Assembly: GCA_937876275.1 (NCBI GenBank)
Contig: CALFIA010000283.1
Coordinates: forward strand, 1-8,570
Length of the DNA stretch: 8,570 nt
Source: an uncultured Actinomycetes bacterium
Lineage (GTDB): Bacteria; Actinomycetota; Actinomycetes; S36-B12
Direction of reading: 5' to 3'
A program made the position numbers and the translations under genes. The notes under the pieces were generated by a model. It saw only the letters and a list, made by a program, of their open reading frames with translations. It had not been told where the DNA came from and searched no databases. Positions 6,308-8,570 of the stretch are shown here, piece by piece; within the stretch, counting starts at the first letter, position 1; each line of letters opens with the position of its first letter.

Positions 6308-6348
6308 CCTGGGACCGAGCCCGGGGTCGAGGCGGGCCCGGTCTCAGG
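6308..6348 (-). promoter_or_regulatory. long hairpin in the DUF6504 5' leader
   Basis: Fifteen-base arms (6308-6322 and 6334-6348) pair at 13 Watson-Crick positions plus one G-U, with a single A-C mismatch, around an 11-base loop. The structure lies between the predicted transcription start (about 6408) and the DUF6504 start. No U-tract follows, so it is not an ordinary terminator. It may stabilise the mRNA or affect translation of the first operon gene. Confidence 0.5.
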
Positions 6349-6390
6349 TGGTGCCACCGGGTAACCGCGACATCACCCGGCGATCGATCT

Positions 6391-6410
6391 ATTCGAACAT
6401 CTGTTCGAAT
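6391..6410 (-). promoter_or_regulatory. LexA binding site (SOS box)
   Basis: ATTCGAAC-ATCT-GTTCGAAT read on the plus strand: a perfect palindrome with 8-base arms that contains an exact match to the actinobacterial/Gram-positive LexA consensus TCGAAC-N4-GTTCGA. It lies 6 bases downstream of the -10 element of the promoter at 6417-6445 and covers the expected transcription start, the classic place for a repressor. It implies that the DUF6504-HEPN-dnaE2-dinB cassette is silenced by LexA and induced by DNA damage through RecA. Confidence 0.92.
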
Positions 6411-6416
6411 ACGAGA

Positions 6417-6445
6417 ACAGTATCCCCACCCCCTGACATCGTCAA
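6417..6445 (-). promoter_or_regulatory. sigma-70-type promoter of the mutasome operon
   Basis: On the minus strand TTGACG (6440-6445; 5 of 6 to consensus) is separated by exactly 17 bases from TACTGT (6417-6422; fits the relaxed actinobacterial TANNNT). The predicted start, about 6-9 bases downstream, falls on the edge of the LexA box, leaving a leader of roughly 125 bases before DUF6504. The coincidence of a good -35, ideal spacing and an adjoining LexA box makes this promoter convincing. Confidence 0.75.
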
Positions 6446-6454
6446 TCCCCTCAC

Positions 6455-6495
6455 GAAAAGACCTCTGCCCACCACGAAGTCGTGGCGGGCAGAGG
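6455..6495 (-). terminator. intrinsic terminator of the AI-2E family gene
   Basis: Sixteen-base arms (6462-6477 and 6480-6495) pair with a single G-U in the RNA and an apex of about four bases once the tightest pairs are opened. In the transcribed direction the stem is followed at once by UCUUUUC (6455-6461). It starts 34 bases past the stop codon of the membrane protein gene and isolates it from the LexA-controlled promoter that begins just beyond. Confidence 0.88.
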
Positions 6496-6528
6496 CGCAG
6501 ATCGTTAGGCAGGGGTGGCTCGAGTCCC

Positions 6529-7641
6529 CTACTGGGATGGCTCGGCTTCCGGCCCTCGCACGTACTTCATGATCCCGTAAACCGCGGCCGCGATCGGAAC
6601 ACCGATGAGGGCGCCGATGATGCCGAAGTAGGCAGCGGCGACAGCCGTCACGAGCACGATCGCGACCGGATGCAGGCTGACCGAGTGGCCGAGGATCAAC
6701 GGCTGCAGCACATTGCCCTCGATCTGGCCGATGACGAAGATCAGCACGATCACGAGAGCGCCCGCAAGCGGACCGTTGCTGATGAAGGCCACCGCGGCCG
6801 CGAGCAACATGGCGAGCGGTGCGCCGATGTAGGGAATGAAGGCACCGAAGAAGACGACCACGCCCAGCGGCACTGCGAGCGGCACGCCCATGATGAGCAG
6901 CAGGATCGTCACGAGAATCGCGTTGCTCAATGCCACGAGAAGGATGCCGCGCGAGTACTGCGAGAACGCATTCCAGCCGATGCGGATCGACTGCGAGCCC
7001 ACCTCGCGATTGCGCGCCGGGATCCAGCGGGTGATCCAGGCGAACATCTCGGCCGGCTGAATAAGGATGAAGATCAGGACGAAGAATCCCGCGGCTGCCG
7101 CCGTGGCAAGACCGACGACGCTACCCAGCCCCGAAAGAACGCCGAGGGCGATGTTGCCGCCACTCTCGCGAATGAAGCTCTGAATCGATGAGTAGACCGA
7201 CGAGAGATCGGCATCGCTGAGTCCGAGCGGACCATTGCGCAACCAGTCATCGAGTTCGCCGATGCCCTGCGAGATCGTCTCGCCAATACCCGAGAACTGC
7301 TGAATGGCCGAAAGCCCGATAAAGAAAATCACGACGAGCAGGGCGATCGTGAATACTGCGAGTGCAATTACGCCCGCGACCCATCGCGGCATGCGACGCG
7401 CGAGTCGATTCGTCAGCGGCAGCAACCAGGCTCCGACAAGAAGTGCGAAGAACAGGGCAAGTAGCAAGGTCTGCAGCGGGGCAATGAACCAGACAAGACC
7501 GCCGATCACGATCGCAATGGCGATCACTCGCCAGGCGTAACCGCCCAGACGGCGCATTTGGGGTGACACACCATCAGGCGTGGGAAAGGGCTCCGGTGGG
7601 GTCGGTCGAACTGGTTGCGTATCGTCGTCGTCCTTCGCCAC
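6529..7641 (-). CDS. AI-2E family transporter (PerM/TqsA-like membrane protein)
   Basis: A 370-residue polytopic membrane protein. After an acidic, proline-rich cytoplasmic N-terminus (1-30), hydrophobic segments lie at about 36-53, 57-77, 88-110, 162-195, 230-252, 255-285, 287-305 and 315-352, with a non-membrane region rich in Ile/Ser/Gly at about 111-160. The family hallmarks FIPYIGAPLAML (268-279) and EGNVLQPLILGHSVSLHP (308-325) are present. The family was named for TqsA, proposed to export the signal autoinducer-2; other members have been linked to sodium/proton antiport, so the substrate here cannot be inferred. The GTG start at 7641 has GAGGAG five bases upstream. The gene lies 50 bases after the helicase with no clear terminator between them, so the two may share a transcript. 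It ends at a strong terminator and is not part of the SOS operon. Confidence 0.92.
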   Translation of the reverse strand: MAKDDDDTQPVRPTPPEPFPTPDGVSPQMRRLGGYAWRVIAIAIVIGGLVWFIAPLQTLLLALFFALLVGAWLLPLTNRLARRMPRWVAGVIALAVFTIALLVVIFFIGLSAIQQFSGIGETISQGIGELDDWLRNGPLGLSDADLSSVYSSIQSFIRESGGNIALGVLSGLGSVVGLATAAAAGFFVLIFILIQPAEMFAWITRWIPARNREVGSQSIRIGWNAFSQYSRGILLVALSNAILVTILLLIMGVPLAVPLGVVVFFGAFIPYIGAPLAMLLAAAVAFISNGPLAGALVIVLIFVIGQIEGNVLQPLILGHSVSLHPVAIVLVTAVAAAYFGIIGALIGVPIAAAVYGIMKYVRGPEAEPSQ

Positions 7642-7646
7642 CGAAT

Positions 7647-7652
7647 CTCCTC
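7647..7652 (-). promoter_or_regulatory. ribosome binding site of the AI-2E family gene
   Basis: GAGGAG on the minus strand with a 5-base spacer (ATTCG) to the GTG start at 7641, supporting this non-ATG start. Confidence 0.6.
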
Positions 7653-7691
7653 ACCTCGAGCGATACGGCAACGCTAATGCACGCTCGCGAG

Positions 7692-8570
7692 TTACCGGCT
7701 GCGGCGACCGCGACTGCTCGAACCGGAGCGCGATGCGCCCGAGCCGGAGCCTGCGGGGCGACCCGTGCCGGAACCTGAGGCACGACGTCGACGATGCGGA
7801 GCCGCGGGCTTGGCCGTGACAGGCGCCTCGGGGGCGGGCTTCACGTACTCGGCGCGCTCGCCGCGCATGGCAAGAAGCTCAGGGGCGTCGGGGCGAACCT
7901 TCGTGAAGGTCGGCTTGATGCCGGCCTGCTTCGCGAGGGTGCGCACCTCCCCCAATTGATCGGGAGTCGCGACAGTGACGACGGTGCCGGCCGCACCAGC
8001 TCGGGCAGTGCGCCCTGAACGGTGCGTGTAGGCCTTGTGCTCGGCGGGCGGATCAACATGCACGACGAGCTCGACGTCATCGACGTGAATGCCGCGAGCT
8101 GCGATGTCGGTCGCAACCAGCACGCTCGTGGTGCCGTCCTTGAATGCCGCAAGATTTCGATCGCGCGCCGACTGCGAGAGGTTGCCGTGCAGATCGACGG
8201 CGGGAATACCGGCGGCGGTGAGCTGCTTGGCAAGCTTCTTCGCCTGGTGCTTTGTGCGCATGAACAGCACCGAACGGCCCGTTCCTGCGGCGAGCTCGAT
8301 GACCACTGCCGACTTATCAGCGGCAGCGACGGTGAAGACGTGATGCTCCATGTCGGGTGCCGGCGCATCGACGGGATCGACAGCATGAGTAATGGGGTTG
8401 TCGAGGTAGCGCTTGACGAGCACATCGACACCGCGATCAAGGGTGGCGGAGAACAGCAGGCGCTGACCCTCGTTCGGCGTGCGGTCCATCAAGCGCTTCA
8501 CGCCGGGCAGGAATCCGAGGTCGGCCATGTGATCGGCCTCGTCAAGAACAGTCACCTCGACCATGTCGAG
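7692..8570 (-). CDS. DEAD-box ATP-dependent RNA helicase, C-terminal part (RhlE-like)
   Basis: The last 292 residues of a superfamily 2 RNA helicase; the N-terminus (Q motif, Walker A) is beyond the right edge. Counting from the first codon in the window, motif II VLDEADHMADLGF is at 8-20, motif III SAT at 41-43, motif IV VLFMRTK at about 101-107, motif V ATDIAARGI at 153-161 and motif VI HRSGRTARAG at 183-192. These belong to the end of the first and the whole second RecA-like domain that unwinds RNA duplexes with ATP. From about 244 on, a tail rich in Pro, Ala, Arg, Gly and Ser (RRRR at 260-263, then repeated SGSG/RSG/RGRRSR) replaces folded sequence and probably binds RNA. Such proteins act in ribosome assembly, RNA decay or cold adaptation; which one cannot be decided here. 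All visible catalytic motifs are intact. Confidence 0.93.
   Translation of the reverse strand, partial: LDMVEVTVLDEADHMADLGFLPGVKRLMDRTPNEGQRLLFSATLDRGVDVLVKRYLDNPITHAVDPVDAPAPDMEHHVFTVAAADKSAVVIELAAGTGRSVLFMRTKHQAKKLAKQLTAAGIPAVDLHGNLSQSARDRNLAAFKDGTTSVLVATDIAARGIHVDDVELVVHVDPPAEHKAYTHRSGRTARAGAAGTVVTVATPDQLGEVRTLAKQAGIKPTFTKVRPDAPELLAMRGERAEYVKPAPEAPVTAKPAAPHRRRRASGSGTGRPAGSGSGASRSGSSSRGRRSR

Noticed and set aside
6274..7191. Long plus-strand ORF (305 residues) opposite the AI-2E family gene
   Set aside because: Its highly charged Asp/Glu/Arg/His-rich composition is the usual antisense shadow of hydrophobic GC-rich membrane-protein codons; the minus-strand gene has clear family motifs.
7595..7625. 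TCGAAC followed by TGGTTGCG in the AI-2E gene N-terminus as a possible LexA site
   Set aside because: Only one half-site matches; the second half differs strongly from GTTCGA and it lies inside coding sequence.
7642..7691. Weak inverted repeat (CGAGCG ... CGCTCG) between helicase and AI-2E genes as a terminator
   Set aside because: Six-base arms with a loop of about 19 bases and no U-tract; not convincing.

Overview
The window is about 8.6 kb of high-GC DNA with every recognisable gene on the minus strand, so transcription runs from the right edge to the left. Codon use (strong G/C bias at third positions, GTG starts), a DUF3040 membrane protein, an actinobacterial-type LexA box and the polymerase gene cluster point to an actinomycete. 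Protein similarities as I remember them suggest Micrococcales/Microbacteriaceae, but the family-level call is an inference.

Layout from right to left: (1) the C-terminal two thirds of a DEAD-box RNA helicase (RhlE-like), cut by the window edge; (2) a 370-residue AI-2E/PerM-family membrane protein, closed by a clear intrinsic terminator; (3) a promoter overlapped by a perfect LexA/SOS box, followed by a leader with a long hairpin; (4) a DNA-damage cassette: a DUF6504 protein, a SAV_6107-type HEPN protein, a 147-bp leader holding three consecutive hairpins, a DnaE2/ImuC-type error-prone replicative polymerase, and a catalytically intact Y-family DNA polymerase IV; (5) a perfect hairpin with a possible promoter, then a DUF3040 two-helix membrane protein with a very strong ribosome binding site; (6) the first 22 codons of a probable MaoC-type dehydratase.

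The centre of interest is the SOS-controlled cassette. DnaE2 and a Y-family polymerase are the usual partners in damage-induced mutagenesis (the 'mutasome'). Here the operon starts with two small non-polymerase proteins, one with the HEPN R-x4-H arrangement that in other HEPN proteins makes an RNase active site. The Y-family partner keeps all catalytic residues, unlike ImuB, which has lost them. Between the small-protein pair and the polymerases lies a structured RNA leader ending in a terminator-like hairpin, and its stems can also pair in an alternative way. LexA control at the promoter could therefore be followed by a second checkpoint before the mutagenic polymerases are made. The LexA box and hairpins are directly visible. 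The attenuation idea and any RNase role are inference.

No tRNA, rRNA, CRISPR array, insertion sequence or frameshifted gene is visible. No stretch over 300 bases lacks a gene; the longest gap (246 bases, 6283-6528) holds the terminator, promoter, LexA box and leader hairpin listed below.
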